A DNA stretch of 64,000 bases, taken from Drosophila persimilis. Lineage: Eukaryota > Arthropoda > Insecta > Diptera > Drosophilidae. Of the stretch, positions 21,241 to 35,600 are shown in pieces (position 1 is the stretch's first letter; the number at the start of each line of letters is the position of its first letter). The notes beneath the pieces are model-generated. The model ran no database searches and was not told where the DNA came from. It was given only the letters and a program-made list of their open reading frames with translations. The stretch is from assembly GCF_003286085.1 (NCBI RefSeq), contig NW_020825294.1, forward strand, positions 3,658,001 through 3,722,000, given 5' to 3'. The position numbers and the translations under genes are program-made.

Positions 21241-24200
21241 GCTGGAATCTCAGCGGAAGACACACAGCCATTGCCCCCCCTCCTCCCCTGGGCGAAGAGG
21301 GCGTTACCCAACCATTTGCCGGGCTGTGGGCGTGGCTAGTGAGCTCGTTTGCCTATTGATTTTTCTTTGAGTCTCAGTTAAAGCGCAGTCTTGGGTCGCC
21401 ATCTCAGTTTTCGCTCCTCAATCGCTTCAATCGCGGCAATTTCGACCTCAGGCACACACATGGCGTATGCGCTATATATATTTTTGGGGGAAACTACTGG
21501 CAAACAAGGCCAACAAGCTAAACTTTCGCCCCATGCCACGCCCATCGCGACAACCTTGAGACGGTAATGGTGTCTCGTGTCCAAAGTTTGCACTGAGAGA
21601 TTTATGGGTGAAAAACGGGAGCCCATCCACACACACATCCCCCAACCCCACCCCCCGCCGCCGAGAAACCGTCCATCTGTCCGTCCATCCATCGACCCGC
21701 AGACAGGGAAAGCGTTAATCCAAGTCAATTAGTTTCTTTGTTGTTTTCGACAGCACAGCGCCGAAAATGTTCGGCACTTAACTTTATGGAAAACTTTGAA
21801 AACTTCCTCAAACAACAAAAAAAACAACAAGAACAGCACCCGAAGAAGCAGCAACAACAGTGACCTTTGCATCTGTGGGGGGGAGGGATGGGGGTTGCTT
21901 CTGCGGAGGCTTAAAACTAAATTAAAACTTAGAGAGAAGACAGGAGACAGGGGGCGGGAAGAGGAGTTGTCTGTGAAGGTCAAAACTGTGACAGCCGCCA
22001 GCATCTTTTGCAATTTGGCTTTAATTTATGAGTTCCACCTCTCATTACAGCGTCGACGGCCTCTGATGATAAAAAGGTGGAACAAGTTTTCAACAACCTG
22101 TTGTAAATTTTAGACCTGAAATGTTATCATTAATTTAAGGACTGCGCAAGATGCAAGAAAGGGGTGTACTTCAGGGGTCCTGCATAAATTCATTCGTCAT
22201 TTGGCAGCTGGTGGACCACAAATTAAATTGTCTGCATTCGACACATAAATTTCCATCGAGAACCAATTGCCAAATGGTTTATTATTTCATTCTGGAATGC
22301 CAGAATTTAATATGTTTATTGATGTTGTATGGTTTTTCGATGAGTACTTAACTCATTTCTGTGGGATTTCCGGCATATAAGATACATTAGGTCTTTGTCC
22401 AGTTGTGGACACAGCTGTCAGCGATTCTTTTTCTTTCAAAGATTAATTATGCTATGGGGCTTAAAACCCCCCAAAAAGCCTTTGAAGGATAGTACCCTCC
22501 AATCATTAATGGATAGATGTGGAAAGAGAATCGCTTTATCTGTGCTGAACATTCCCATTCAAATTCCGATTTTTAATAGAACCTAGTAACATTAATCCAA
22601 ACTTAATTGGTTGTCGAGTTTTTGTTCAAATTTCAAATATTTTTAATGGAAAATATTCTCTCATTTATTTATATATTTTCCAAATATTTCTAGAAATTTC
22701 ACTCTAAAATTTAAGACATCTAAAGTCGACACTTTGCATATTCTAATCCAATTGAAAATGTTTATCCTGCCATCCTTGGAAATCCCTTTCTCCTTGGTAG
22801 ACCTATCGTACAACCCCTTCCAATCCCTCAAACACATACTCGACGTAAGAAACCAACACTGATGTTGATGTCTTATTTGTTCCACGCCCAATTTCCGACC
22901 AATTCCCGGCCCCCTGCTCCCCGCAAACCCTTCTTTAGATGTGCCTACTCGCCTGATTTGCTGCCATTGAATTGAATGATTTTGTTTTTCAATTTATTGG
23001 GATTTTCTTGAAGGCCGCCGCCGTCGCTGCCATCAAAACATATAAAGCATTTTTATTATAAGTCGGGCCAAGGGGGAGCCACACACGCACGATATTATCA
23101 GAATTGATTTATTTGCTTGCCTGCCTGCCTTCCTGCCAGCCTACCCTTGCCCCACCTCCCTTCTTTGGACTCCCTCCTGGTGTTTGCTGGTTGGTAATGT
23201 TTTAACGGATATCTGGTTAAAGGGTTAAAGCCTTTGATTTCCTTACCGGTCTGGTCTTCTGCTCAATTTGCTGGTCGCAACACGTTCCTGCTGCTCGGAC
23301 TTTTTATTTGCCCCGTTTTTCGCAGGGCACGCTCGTAAAATATAAATATATTTCTTCTTCAAATTGTTTTCGCACGAATTTAATTTAATTAAAATGCCTT
23401 TGTTGTTTGCCTCCGGTGCGGCCATAAATGTTTGCGAGTGTGGGCTGCGAAGGTAAATCCTAAGTGGCTGCTGCACTGCCCTACAAAACGGGGGGGGGGA
23501 AAAGAATTTAATAGGGAAATTGAAATTAGAATAGCAATAGAATATTATTCATGCAAATCTATTATTTATTGTTTGTTGCAAAATGTTGCATTACAAATTA
23601 TTATTCATGGAAATTATGGAATCATTTGGGCACTGACGGAATGCCGAAATGGCAAATTATTTTATAATATATTTTACATTATTTCATTGGCTTTAGAATG
23701 GTTCCCAAATGGCTTGCTAATTCCTATGATTTTTGGCACTATGTATTTAATTACAAAGCAGTCGATGCGTTCTGCTTGTGTACCCCAAAAAGTATGCAAT
23801 GAAAAGTGTAAGCCAGATGTTCAAAGGGCCAAACGGATTTTGTTTTGTTCTTTCTGGCTTTTGGCACCAAATTCTGCATTTTAATAGATATTATCCTTCT
23901 ATATAATTCTGTTTTCCCTGCTGCTTAGTGTAACAATTTCCGGGCACACTTCAAATAATATTTCTTAAATAAATGTGTGTGCGGGTGTGTGTGTGTGTGT
24001 GTATGTTTTCTTTTTATTATTTGAAAAACCACAAAGCTGATGAACGCCACTGAGTTTTGTCTGTTGGTTTTTTGGCTTTGTTGGTTTGTCTGTCTGGTTA
24101 TTAAAAATGGAAGAAAAAAAGGAGAGCCACTGCAAACAAACACACACACACACACACACAGAGAGTCCTCCGGAGAAAGGCGTCGCCATCTATAAATCCC

Positions 24201-27200
24201 GCCAGCATTTCCACATTTCACATGTGTATAGGTTTTTTATTGCCCCAGAGTTCTGGGGTGCTGTTCGCGATGCCCGAAATAAAAGAAGAAGAAAAAAAAC
24301 AACAACGAAAGGGGAAAAGGGGGAAAGGCCACCGAGGAGCGAACTGCCAGCGAGCTTTGCGCTTAAGTCTAATGCGAAAAGTTGTGAATAGGCTCAGTAG
24401 GAAATCCTATTTTATGGCGCAAAGTTACTGCAGTCATAAAACCGTTGGGGTTATGTGATGGCAGGAGAGCAGAGCAGAGCAGAGCCCAGTGCGGGGAGGG
24501 GGGTAGGTGGAAATATGTAGATGGGTGGGATGTGGGTCCAAAGCGAAGGTCCCCTACAACTCGTTTTTCTCTGCTATCTTCTGTTTCTTCTGGTTCTTCA
24601 AATCTTAATATTTTGATTAGAAATGATTCGAAATTTGATGATTGATGCTCCATGAATCATTCCCCAGAATTAACTTCTACAAATGATCAAGTAATTTAAT
24701 AGATTGGAATAATCTATGGGGGATTCTTCTCGCTTTCAATCCCCTTTCAATTAGTCTGAAAAATGTCATCAAATTCTTTGATTCCCCGAAGCAAAAGTGA
24801 GCACATTTTCTGTTCCAATTTCTGTGGCTTCTCTGGCAGTCATTTATTCACTTGACAGTCCCTTCGATTCGCAGAACCAAAAACCGACAGAATAAATTGC
24901 TGTGCGCGTAATGTTGGGCGACAGGGCATCATTAACCAAAACACTTTGCCTATCAAGTGTGATAAATGCCGTCAACATTTGCTGCCAAATTGCGCATAAT
25001 TTTTTGAAGGCTACTTTTGTGTTTGTTATTGCTTCCCCGCCAACCCACCGCTAGGCGATCCATTATATATGCCCTGCCCCTCCCCACAATGCACTGAGCT
25101 CTAAGTTGCTTTGTAAACAGGCCGCAAATTAATTGATTGTACATCATTTATAAGGCACGCGTCGGGTGCCCCAGCCACCACTCTGTGCTCCGTCGAATGG
25201 TATATTTCTGGTATATTGTTAATGCAGTGCAAACACAAATGTTGCGCATACGCCGTGTGGGACAGCCTCTAAAAAAAGGGACCAAAGCACAAGGGAGAGG
25301 ACTGGCACTGGAACTGGCACTGGGATTGGATGAAAATCGAAATTGCTATGCAAAGTACACGTAAATATAATTTACTTTATTTTGCGGTGCTTCATTGCCC
25401 TGTACGCCGCCCCACCGTGCGAATGAGCGTGCAAAAATGTCGAGCAACTAAAACAAATTTCCCCCCTCACACACATTTTTATGGCCGCTCTCGGAAAAGT
25501 ATAGAGACAGAGAGAGAGAGAGCCTTGGCAAAAGCTTTTCAGTATTTCAAATCTAATTTATGACATTGAATCAATTTTCACAGACACTCTCTGTTGGTGT
25601 TGGTGTTGGTGTTGGTCTGGGTTTGTATCTGTGTGTATCTGTGTGTGTGTGTTTATTCTGCGGTCAATGACGATTTTTCATATTTCTCTGCACTTTTTGC
25701 TGTTGCTGTTGCTCCTTTGGCGCCTGCCTCTTTGGGTTCGTTCGCTTTTGATGTCTGCCCTCGATACCGACACCAAGAGCCAGAGCCATAGCCTGGGCCA
25801 GAGCCCGAGCCCGAGAGCTACAGCTATAGAGAAATTGAACCCAAGTCGCCAAAGCGAACTTCCTGTTTTTTTGTAGTTTTCCCCCCCGCGCCACGCCGCT
25901 CTTCTCTTCTCCTTCTTCAGGCACTTGGTGTGCCTTCTTCCCTTTTGCCCTGTTTCCAGTGGCCTTCGTCGAAATGCCAAATTGAAAATTGATGAATGCC
26001 TCTGATTGAATTTGATAGGTGCCAAGCACTCAGTGCGGCTATTAATCTCCCGCCTAACGTATGATGTGCCCACACCAGGCCCATCCCTGGAGGGCCCATG
26101 AGTCCCCCATACATGCTGCATGGTGTATGGTGTTTCAGGGAAATGGCCAATATGATTTGGTCACAGATGATGTAACAAAATGCCAGGAAACTGGACAATA
26201 CGAAAGCAATATCCCATGGCATAAATATTGGCATTTATCTGAGAAGGAGACCTTTCAATCGTCTTGTAATGATTCGTTATTGTTAAGAAAGAAAGGCGGA
26301 TGACATTCCTAAACATTTCAATGTCCTACAACCCAAAGCAGGGATCCTTTTATATCCAATGACTTTTGGCTAACCCTTTCAGTACCTTCTTTGATAATTC
26401 TTCAATGGTTCTTGTGACTAATGGGAAGCAGTCTTATAGGAAACCTCATCACAGATATTTCAAGAACTATAATATGATCAAATAATCAAAAGAAAGCCTT
26501 TAAAGAACTATTCCCATTAAAAGTTATTCTTCAAAGGTGCTTAAGTCCCTCTTAATCTCAGGAAATCTTCGGTTTTCCACCTCAAAACTCCCTCCAAACA
26601 TTGAGGAATCCTTGAATTCCTTAAGGAATAAAGAAACCAATCAATTGCACATGTCTTCGCCGTATGAAATACGAGTATCTCCACCAATCTGCAATCACAC
26701 TTTGTTTCCTCAGAGTATCTCGAAAGTCGTACATCGTTCCGATTTTCAGCACTTTGTTTTTTTATCATTTATGAACGAATCTCAACGCGCTCCGTCTCGG
26801 TCTCCGCCTCCCCCCTCCATCTCCATCTCTGTCTCCATCTCTGTCTCTGTTATTGCAGTGTGAATTTATGGCCAACAGATTGGTGACTACACATATCCGC
26901 GTACATCCTCCATCCTGCTAGCCGGAAAAACGTATCTACCGCGACTTTTATGCGCTTTAAATACGGCCCCGCATTCCCCGCAGTCCACAGTGGCATTCCT
27001 CAGTGCCATCAGTATCATCGTTTCCTTTCCCCTGCGAAGCAATTAAACATGTTGAGCACGTCAGGTTTCAATGAAATCGATGCGGCCGCGACAGTCACGT
27101 GCCTGAGATATTGAAAATTCAATCGTTGCCATTAATGCGCACAAATCTTGACTTTTCGGAGCTAACATCAATGCGATAATGGAATGGAGCAGGGACTTGC

Positions 27201-28000
27201 CCTGCCCCCCCTCCCATCATCGGCAAGGAACGGCAGGAGTCGGGCAGACCGGAAGGTAAGCTGCTTTGAATTTTTCAACATTTCCGCTTATTATTTTACG
27301 TGTCGGATTTGCGTGTCACGCAGCATCGAGCGATTGGAGCAGATACCAGATAGCGGAAAAGACAGAGGAGACTCTGCCGAGGAATCCGCCCAATCATTGC
27401 TCATGTTTATGCAAATTAAAATATGTGCAATCGCAATACAAAAACATTTTTAACAAAAATTATTTGCATATTGGCCTCTTTCAGGCAATTTACAATAAAA
27501 CTTTATTACATCATTTTTGAAATGAAAAAAGAGAGAGAGTGAGAGCGTAAATGTGACAAATTACAAGCGAAATATCATTCCATCAAGGGGAGATACCATC
27601 CAATACTAACTTTTTGTACCACACATAAAAGATTTCATCGAAAACTGATAATTCGAAAGCAGCAAATGAGCGATGATGATGATGTGGCGGGGGGCTGGTG
27701 GCTGGTCCGATAACCCCTAATAATCCATATATTGTATTAGGAATCCTTTGGCTAAACACTCAACAAGCGATCAATCAGTTCAATCAAAGCAACGAAGCAA
27801 CATGTGACAATGGCCACCCTATCGGAGGGCACTCGGGTTTCCGTTTAATTAGTGGGTTGGACTAGGCCTTGTGTCAGACCCACACACATCCATCATGTCC
27901 CTGGACAGCAGAGAGAGTACGCGTATCAATATGATTTCCAATCGCAAAGTCAACCAACTCCCACACCCACTCCCACTCTCACCGCCACCACCGCCACCAC
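21241..28000. other. Gene-free stretch
   Basis: No supported gene. A/T-rich DNA alternates with short C/G-rich blocks. A 150-codon plus frame near 23432 has no recognisable features and an A/T-driven composition. Simple repeats include GT near 23980-24003, CA near 24138-24160, AGAGC units near 24466-24486, GAGA near 25505-25520, GTTGGT repeats near 25590-25615 and CTCCAT/CTCTGT repeats near 26813-26850. Confidence 0.45.
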
Positions 28001-31000
28001 CGCTCATAAGTATCGATAGATTAATCATCAGGGAAAGTGGTTACAGTACACGCCCCGGCCCGTCGTCTATCGCCATTTCCCCGAAGCCAACTCCGCCATT
28101 TGGGGGATCCCTGTGACTTTTGTGACCTTTTTGGCATGCAATTTTAATGCTTTGCGGGAAGCGAGAGAGATGTATTTAAATGATTTCCAGCCGGGAGCCA
28201 AAGCCAGAAGATGTAACGAGGACACTTCATTTTGTATGCTGCCACACGCCAAAGAGAAAGAACAACTTTTACGAGAGAATTGAAAACTTTTGACCCCTGG
28301 GTTCAGCCTCGGTCTGCCGAGGGGTACCGGGGTCTGGGGTCTGGGTGGTGTGTGGTGTGGCAGTGGCAGTGGCACACAACAATACAATCAACACGTTTCC
28401 ACAATCGATCGATTTCATGAGCAATCAAACGTTTGTCACATCCAGAGAGCCCCAGCGATGTAAAAGTTACAGCACAAGTTCAAAGTTCTTAACCCACAAG
28501 GCACCCCCCCCACCATCGTACTTCACTTGGCCGAAAAAAAAGATGACAAGAGAGTTAGGCAACAAAAAACAAAACAAAAAAAAAGAACCCAACAAAACAC
28601 CAACAAGAAGTGAAAATGTCCAGCAATAAAATGGGAAATCCATTTGGCATCCCCGCATCAACTGTCGTCTAACAAAACTGTGACAAATGCGACAAAAAAA
28701 AAAAAAAACACAGAAACAGAAACAAATTGAAATTAAATTTGCGCCTCCAACTTTGTACTTTTCTACATTTTATTTTTTTAAATTTATTAAATTTAAAATG
28801 GAATAAATTGTAGAAAATGTCAGACAACACCACCAGAGCCGCTTCGTTTCTTCGTCTCGCATTCGAGCTCATCCGAAAGTGCTGATTGGTGCTTAGGATA
28901 AAGAATGTCCTCATTTTCTTGGCCTCAAATTCGAAGGGTAGTCGAAGGGTACATACATATGTGTTGCGCTTCAGTAAAAGTGTAACTACCAGAAATTAAG
29001 AACAGCATGGATGAAACCTGTTCCTGAAGTCCATTCGTTCATTAATTAATGTTGGCTTCCAAATGACATCGTTCGGACCAACGGAAATACTGCGGCAAAT
29101 GGTATTCTTTATGGTTTCTTTCTATAATGTTCTCAACTATGGTTCCTAGTTTAAATCTTTCCTTTTTAGTTTAAGTTTTGTTGAATTTATAGTCTAACCA
29201 TTTTCTCATAGTAAAAACCTCTTCAAGTAAAATAGTGCAGCTCATAAAATACCCTATAATCATCTCAGACCCAAAGTAAAAGCAAATCTACACAATGCCT
29301 CAAATATTTATAGCTTAACCGGAAGTCAGCACCCTGGGAACCATTCACCGCCCAAGCCCAGGACCGAGCCCAAGCCCAAGCCCATGATCCCATGAACCGC
29401 CCCATCCTTCCATTCAGCAGTTCCGTTAAAGCAGTTGGCCTTATGGCCGGGACCAGTGGCTGAAGCTGAAGCTGAGGCAGTGCCTAGTAAAAGTTAACAA
29501 GAACACGTAGTAAAGATTTTGCCGTTTAGGTTTTAATGCGATTAGAGTGGCAGACAACAGCCAACAGCGGAGTCGAGAGTCTTCGCCTTGGCCCTGCCCT
29601 GTGATTTATGGCCTGAAATACACGTAGCCATAATCGATGCTGACCCACAAGGAGAAAGAAGAGACAGAGTGGGAAAGGGAGCGATACAATGTATATGGGT
29701 ATGGGTGAAAGTGACAGGACCTAGGCCAAGACCCACACAATATTTAAGTTTAAAAATTTATCAATTGGATTTGCAAACTGCTTTGTCATAAGTTCTCTCA
29801 ACCTTTTTTGCACTTTTCCAAGACGCAAGTCGCCGGTCGCAACTTTTTCTTTAACCGAAGGATCCTTTGGCCACCGCCCCCCTCGCAGCCCAAGTCCTAG
29901 CCCATTCTTGGTGACTAGTTATCGCGTGGACCTTCGGCACGTGCCAGCATTTTGTATTTGATTTACTGCCTGGTCTCAAGAGATTTAGCATGGTGTCTGG
30001 GGCATTCCTGTGGCAGATGAAGGAATTCCATCTTAATTTCGCGCGAGGCAGTGGATTGTCAAAGTTGTGCTGAAAGTAGTCGAAGGAAAGTACTAACCCA
30101 ACATAATTCAGTCACTCTTTTGGGAGCTCTTTTCGGCGAATCAAAAACTGAAAGGTAATTGCATTATTTTGCCCATCTCTCGGCTGTTCCATTTATTCCA
30201 GCTAATGAACTCAATTATAAGTCAATTGGCGGCTAATTCGATGCAACCAGAGCCTAACCAAAGGCCCCACCACCCCCCACGATCATCCAGTATAATATGG
30301 CCTTTTGTTTGTTCGCTCGTCAATCGAAACCGAAAAACCGAAAACCGAATGGTAACCAAAATATTTCATGTCACTTAAATTAGTTAATTTTGCGCATAAA
30401 TGCATAAATAAATGCACGAATGTGGTTTGGGATGCATTTTGCACCGGGATTAACTTGATGCACTCGATGTTTTTCTCATAATTATTATTCCGTTTTTCAA
30501 TATTTAATTTGGTATACCCCCCCCCCCCCCTCTGCCCACCTACCTCTTGCCACCCTCACAATTCCGCACTTTTCGACTCATTTAGTATGTGGCAATATTT
30601 CTAATTAAAGGTTGCAAACAAAATCAAAACAACCGCGAGCCCAGTTTTGGGCAGCAGGACACATTTCGAATAAGTATCAACGAGTATGTGTGTGCGTGTG
30701 TGTCTCTAACTGTGTGTGTGTGTGTGGGGTGTTTGCTCTGTTAAGTATGCCATGATTTATGCATCGCTGCTAAATGTTGCTGAGGTTTCCAACCCGTGCA
30801 TTTTGCAGTGCGGCCATGTGGCCAGTGTCAACTGCGCGGTGCGGCATTTTAAATTGCAATATTCCATGCACGCATAATTGAAGCTATTGATTGTATCGGA
30901 ACAGTGGGCGTAACAGTGTTATGCAGGCACTACACTACACTGCATCGAGTGGGGGGGTGGGGGGGAGGAGTGGGCTGGTCGGATGTACAGAATATTGGAT

Positions 31001-34000
31001 AACTGAAATTGAGATTTTGAGCCTAATGAAATGAATGCGTGCAGTCGCACAACAGACAATTATGTATGTATGTGCGTCATTATTAGTCGGAAAAAGTTAA
31101 TGATTTGCTGGAGAGAGAGAGAGGGTGGGGGGGGGGGGGGAGAGGCAGAGGGAAGAGAAGTGTTAAACTTTTCCATGGCTAATAGCTTTAATTGGTTGTC
31201 ATTTGATACTAGAGATATGGTTATTTTATTTACCTGTAGTTGCTTCTTAATTTATGGGCGAAAAAAGTTGGAGGTTGCTTCTGAAAGAAAAATAGAAACA
31301 GATCGATGTAGATATCTCTCAAAAATTCTCAAATATTATCCCAAGACAATAGTTCGAGTTCTTCCCATACATTTACACACTATTCTATTGATATCCTGCC
31401 CCCAATGATAATTAAAATCGATTTAATGCCTTTTCTAGGCCGCAACTGAAAGATTGACTGAAGGACTGACTGCCACTGGGGCTTTCAGTGGCTTCTTCCT
31501 TCGAGTTTTTTTTTGTGATTTTTTTATTTGGCAAACTCCAAGGGAGCAAATTTGGCATGCTGCTTCCTGGCCTTAGGCAGAGTCAATGCCAGGATACTGA
31601 GAACTGGCTGCCGGGATGCTGCTTGGCTGCTGCTTGGCTGCTGGTTACTGGGCTCCTGGATCGGAGGGAGCAGCTCTAATGAAATTGCAGCGACTGGCTG
31701 AACAATCTTGGCAAGGATTTAAGTTGCCCCCACGCGTTGTGATTGTTATTGTTGCTGCCGATGCCGATGCCGATGCCGCACCGCTGCTGCTGCTGCTCTG
31801 AGCCGGTTTCCAGTAGGGGGCTTTGTGGCCCAGAAAACATTTCGCTTTGTCTACCAAAAAGGAGGAGAGAGAGCTACAGAGAGTCGGAGCGAGACAGAGA
31901 AAGATTCTATTGAAAATCCGATTTTCTTTTGCAGCTGGCAAAGGGGGCAATGGAATATATACTTTTGTGCAAAATGATATGATGGAGCCAGATAGTATCA
32001 TGTAATTTGGCTTCTTTCCGGTGGCCGCAGCAAGGAAGTATTCTTATAAGGAGTTCAAAGGATGCGAGAGTGGAAAATATAGCGGAAATCTGGGAGATAT
32101 ACTTCCTTTCAATTAAATTAAGAAATATTTAAAAAATTAAACAAAAACTACCAGCTATTTCCAGTCGAAAAACAATGTAAATTCTAACAAATATTTTCCA
32201 TTAGTGATTATAGAACCAATCGATCCCTGCTCCCTATATTTTCTTAAGTACGGGGTACTCTTAGCTCCGTTTTCTTTCGGATTTCATATTTCCCCCTGCC
32301 CTCACCCTCCCCTTCCCGGCTTACACATTTTCTTTATGCTTTTACTTTCACCCTTGGGGCAGGCATCTCTGCTGCCTCTGCCTTGGTTTATTTACCGGCA
32401 TGCATTACCTTTTTCCAACTTATCGACATAATTATCTTAAAAAATATGAAATTATATATCGCACATAAAAAAAAGAAGGAATACAGCGCCAAAAAGCCAA
32501 AAAGAAAAGGAAAAGCAACAACAACAAAAAAATATGATATACCAAGGTGAGCATAAAAAGGAGGCAGCCAAAAGCAAAGTGGCTGCCATGCCCAACGCCC
32601 TTTGATTATGCGGCTGTGATAGCAGGACCCTGTTACTGTTACCTTTGTTGTTGCTGTTGTTGCTGTCCTTATAACGAAGGCAAGTCAAGTAAACTTAGAG
32701 GAGCCAACCGAACAGGTTGGAGTGGGGAGGAGCAGAGCAGAGCAGAGCACAGCAGAGCACTTCTCATTAGAATGCTTCACAGCGCAGATTTGACAAGACG
32801 GCCGCCTAAATACGCACAGCACCGGGCGCCCCACTTTTCCACACTCTCCACTCGGGTTTTCCTTCAGTCTTAATACCCAGGGGCTTGCAGCGAAGAAGGG
32901 TGTACTGGATTCTTGGGGAAGAAAGAGTTTCACGGAGTAGCGTTTAGGGATAGAAGCTGATGGAACAAAGCTGGATAACTGAGAAACATTTGGTACCGGC
33001 TCCCTCACTTGCTGTCTTTTCTAAACAGAGATTCTGGAAGAATTTAGAAGGTATAAGATCTGGTGTGCATACTTTTCTGATTATTACCTAAAACCTTTTG
33101 ATATCCGAAATTTGAGAGCTATTGAAGGCAAGGTTTTCCACTAAAAACGGTAGGTTTTTAATCGTTTTTACAGCCAAAAAAAAGAAAGAGTGAACATTCT
33201 TAGTTCTCCTTCAGATAAATATTGAATATTTTCTTATAGTTTTCCTCTTATGAAATTCTACTTTAAAAAATTCCGATTCTAGGGCATCCTTCTGTTCGAA
33301 ATCATATCAAATATTTCGCATGTCTCTCTGCTGTTCTTGGTGGTGTTGGTGTTGGCGTGGAGTCACCTCCGCCGCACACTCGCACTCACAGTCACGCATT
33401 CCTTGTTGTTGTTACAGCTGCGCATTTTTAAACAAGATTAAAGCGCGCACGTCGTCAACATTTTAGGGTGTTGCCAGCAGATGAGTGCGCGCGTTGTGGC
33501 AAGGATGGCTGCTGGTGTGTGTGTGTGTACGTGTGGGGTACGAGTATTGCTGTCGGCAATTTGTTGACTTGACTGCAAATGTGTCGCATCTTAATGCGCT
33601 GTTATTAAATATGCCACAGCAAATGGAAGGCAGCGGTGGAACCCGCAGCAGGAGCAGCACTCGCACAGCCACAGCCACAGCCCCAGCCACAGCCCCAGCC
33701 CCAGCCACAAGGAGAAAGTGCGAAAAGAAATACATCTATCTACAAGGTTGAATCATAGCGAATGTATCTTGGAAATTTTCCATTTACCCTCGAAGGAGTT
33801 ATGAGTGTGTGAGTAAAGGAAAATTGCGACCAGCAACAGGAATACATTTTAGTAAAAGAAAATTTCCGAGAAATCATTGCTGCTTCTTCTGTTTCCAGAG
33901 CAAAGTCAATTATTTTATACATATTCATGCGGCAGGTGGCAAGTGGCAACGGGTCTGAGAGAGGGCAGGGGCTGTTTTAAGGAGGTTCTTAGGGACTAAT

Positions 34001-35600
34001 TGTCGTACAAGTCAAGATTCAGTCAGGGGCAGAAGACTGGCAAATATGTATCTTTGATTAACTTGTAGATTGAGTAATTAATTAAATAATAGATGACTAT
34101 GTGTCTGTGGTGGATTTCTTCGAGATTTCTATAGCTTAAAGTCGGTTGAAGTGGGGCAAAAGAAGTTCCAATGTGGTATATGGTTTCATGTGGCTTTGGC
34201 ATCTACTTTTCTAAATGAAAGTCACATTTCTTCCAGATTTTCAAGAACTCAAGACACTAAGACTTAATATATAGTTTTTTCTATACTTAATATGTGAAAT
34301 CTTTGCTCATTCCTCTTTCCCTAATGATATCCACTCTCTAAACACCTCAAAATTGATCAGCTCTTATTAATTAGTATTTAATTTTGAGCCCCGCCAATTC
34401 TGGGCACTCCTCTCGCAGTGGCTCTCTTTCTCTCCCCTTGGGATAATACCAAAATAATTGAAGAGTCATTTCAGAGCTCCGCTCGAGTATGCAACACGAC
34501 AGGCGAGCAAATTGAAATTTCATTTGTGTCAACCGCATGTCTCTCGCCATTCGTGTCCTCTCTTATATTTTCCAGCAACTCTTCGCGATATTCCTCTTGT
34601 TTTTTTGTTTTTTTTTTATTATTTTCGTATGTTGATTTAATTGAAATAATTGAACGAGCAAAAATGTCGTAGGTGCGCATTTCATTGATGACCTAAAAGT
34701 GACACTCGCACATTTATTTGTTGCATTTTTGTTCGCTTTTTTCCATGTGGGATTTAAATTGGATTCGCTCGTTGCCATTGCCATTCCATTGCCGAGACCT
34801 GACCGGCCCTGCTCCACCGCCCACTGCCCACTGCCCTGCCCCACTGTCAATGCCTGCTTGCAATAAATTCGCTTAATGAAGTTTTAAAAAAAATACCAAC
34901 GACTGGTCGGAGCGGCCGTGTGGCGATTTCACGTGTTTTATACCGAAATGCATTAAATGTAATTATTTCTTTAATTAAAATATTTAGTGCAACAGCAGCC
35001 GACACCGGACAACAGCGAACAACAGCGGACAACGGCCTACAACAATGTGAGACGAGGAGCCGTGCCGACGTTAACAATTTGCGCAAAAGTCACGTCGTTG
35101 CTGTTATTATTGTTAATGTTGTTATAATGCCTCGAATGACCATTCAGCCTAATTGAAATCATTAAAAATACCGTTGCACAATGGCCCTACGTTGCACACA
35201 CACATCTGGATGTGGGCTTTTGAGTTAAGCAGTTAAGGAATGCCTTGAAGATACATACATTGAATGTGAAGGACGGAGGAGAAATGTTGTTATATAAATT
35301 TGGAGTGTGTTCCCCTCTTAGCTTATTTGTTAAGCGTTCGATCGTGGTACATGGCTCACCCTCCGACAGAAATATACCCAACATCCAAGGTTTCTGGTAT
35401 GCTGACACAGTCCCGTGTTTAGGCAGAGCTCAAATATGCACGAAAACGAAAAAGAGAACCACCGATCGCTGGCACACGACGCACCCGAATGAGAGCTCGT
35501 CTTGAGGCGATACGAGGCTTCAGTGCAATCGTTTTCGCTATCACTTCGCGCCCTCCCTCTCTCTATATTTCTCTCTCTTTAATACGCCCTCAGACCGATA
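28001..35600. other. Gene-free stretch
   Basis: No supported gene. Simple sequence includes a 15-A run near 28694, a C homopolymer near 30519-30531, GT repeats near 30688-30725, G runs near 30948-30966 and 31127-31140, TGCTTGGC repeats near 31618-31645, GCCGAT/GCTGCT repeats near 31757-31798, an AGAGC run near 32728-32760 and CCACAGCCACAG repeats near 33665-33710. A 22-codon frame at 28817-28885 is listed only as a weak finding. Confidence 0.45.

Noticed and set aside
23432-23884. 150-codon plus-strand frame
   Set aside because: A/T-driven composition, no motif, no flanking gene signals.
2335-28018. Three TATCGATA (DRE-like) sites at 2335, 19274 and 28011
   Set aside because: About one is expected by chance in 64 kb, and none lies at a supported promoter.
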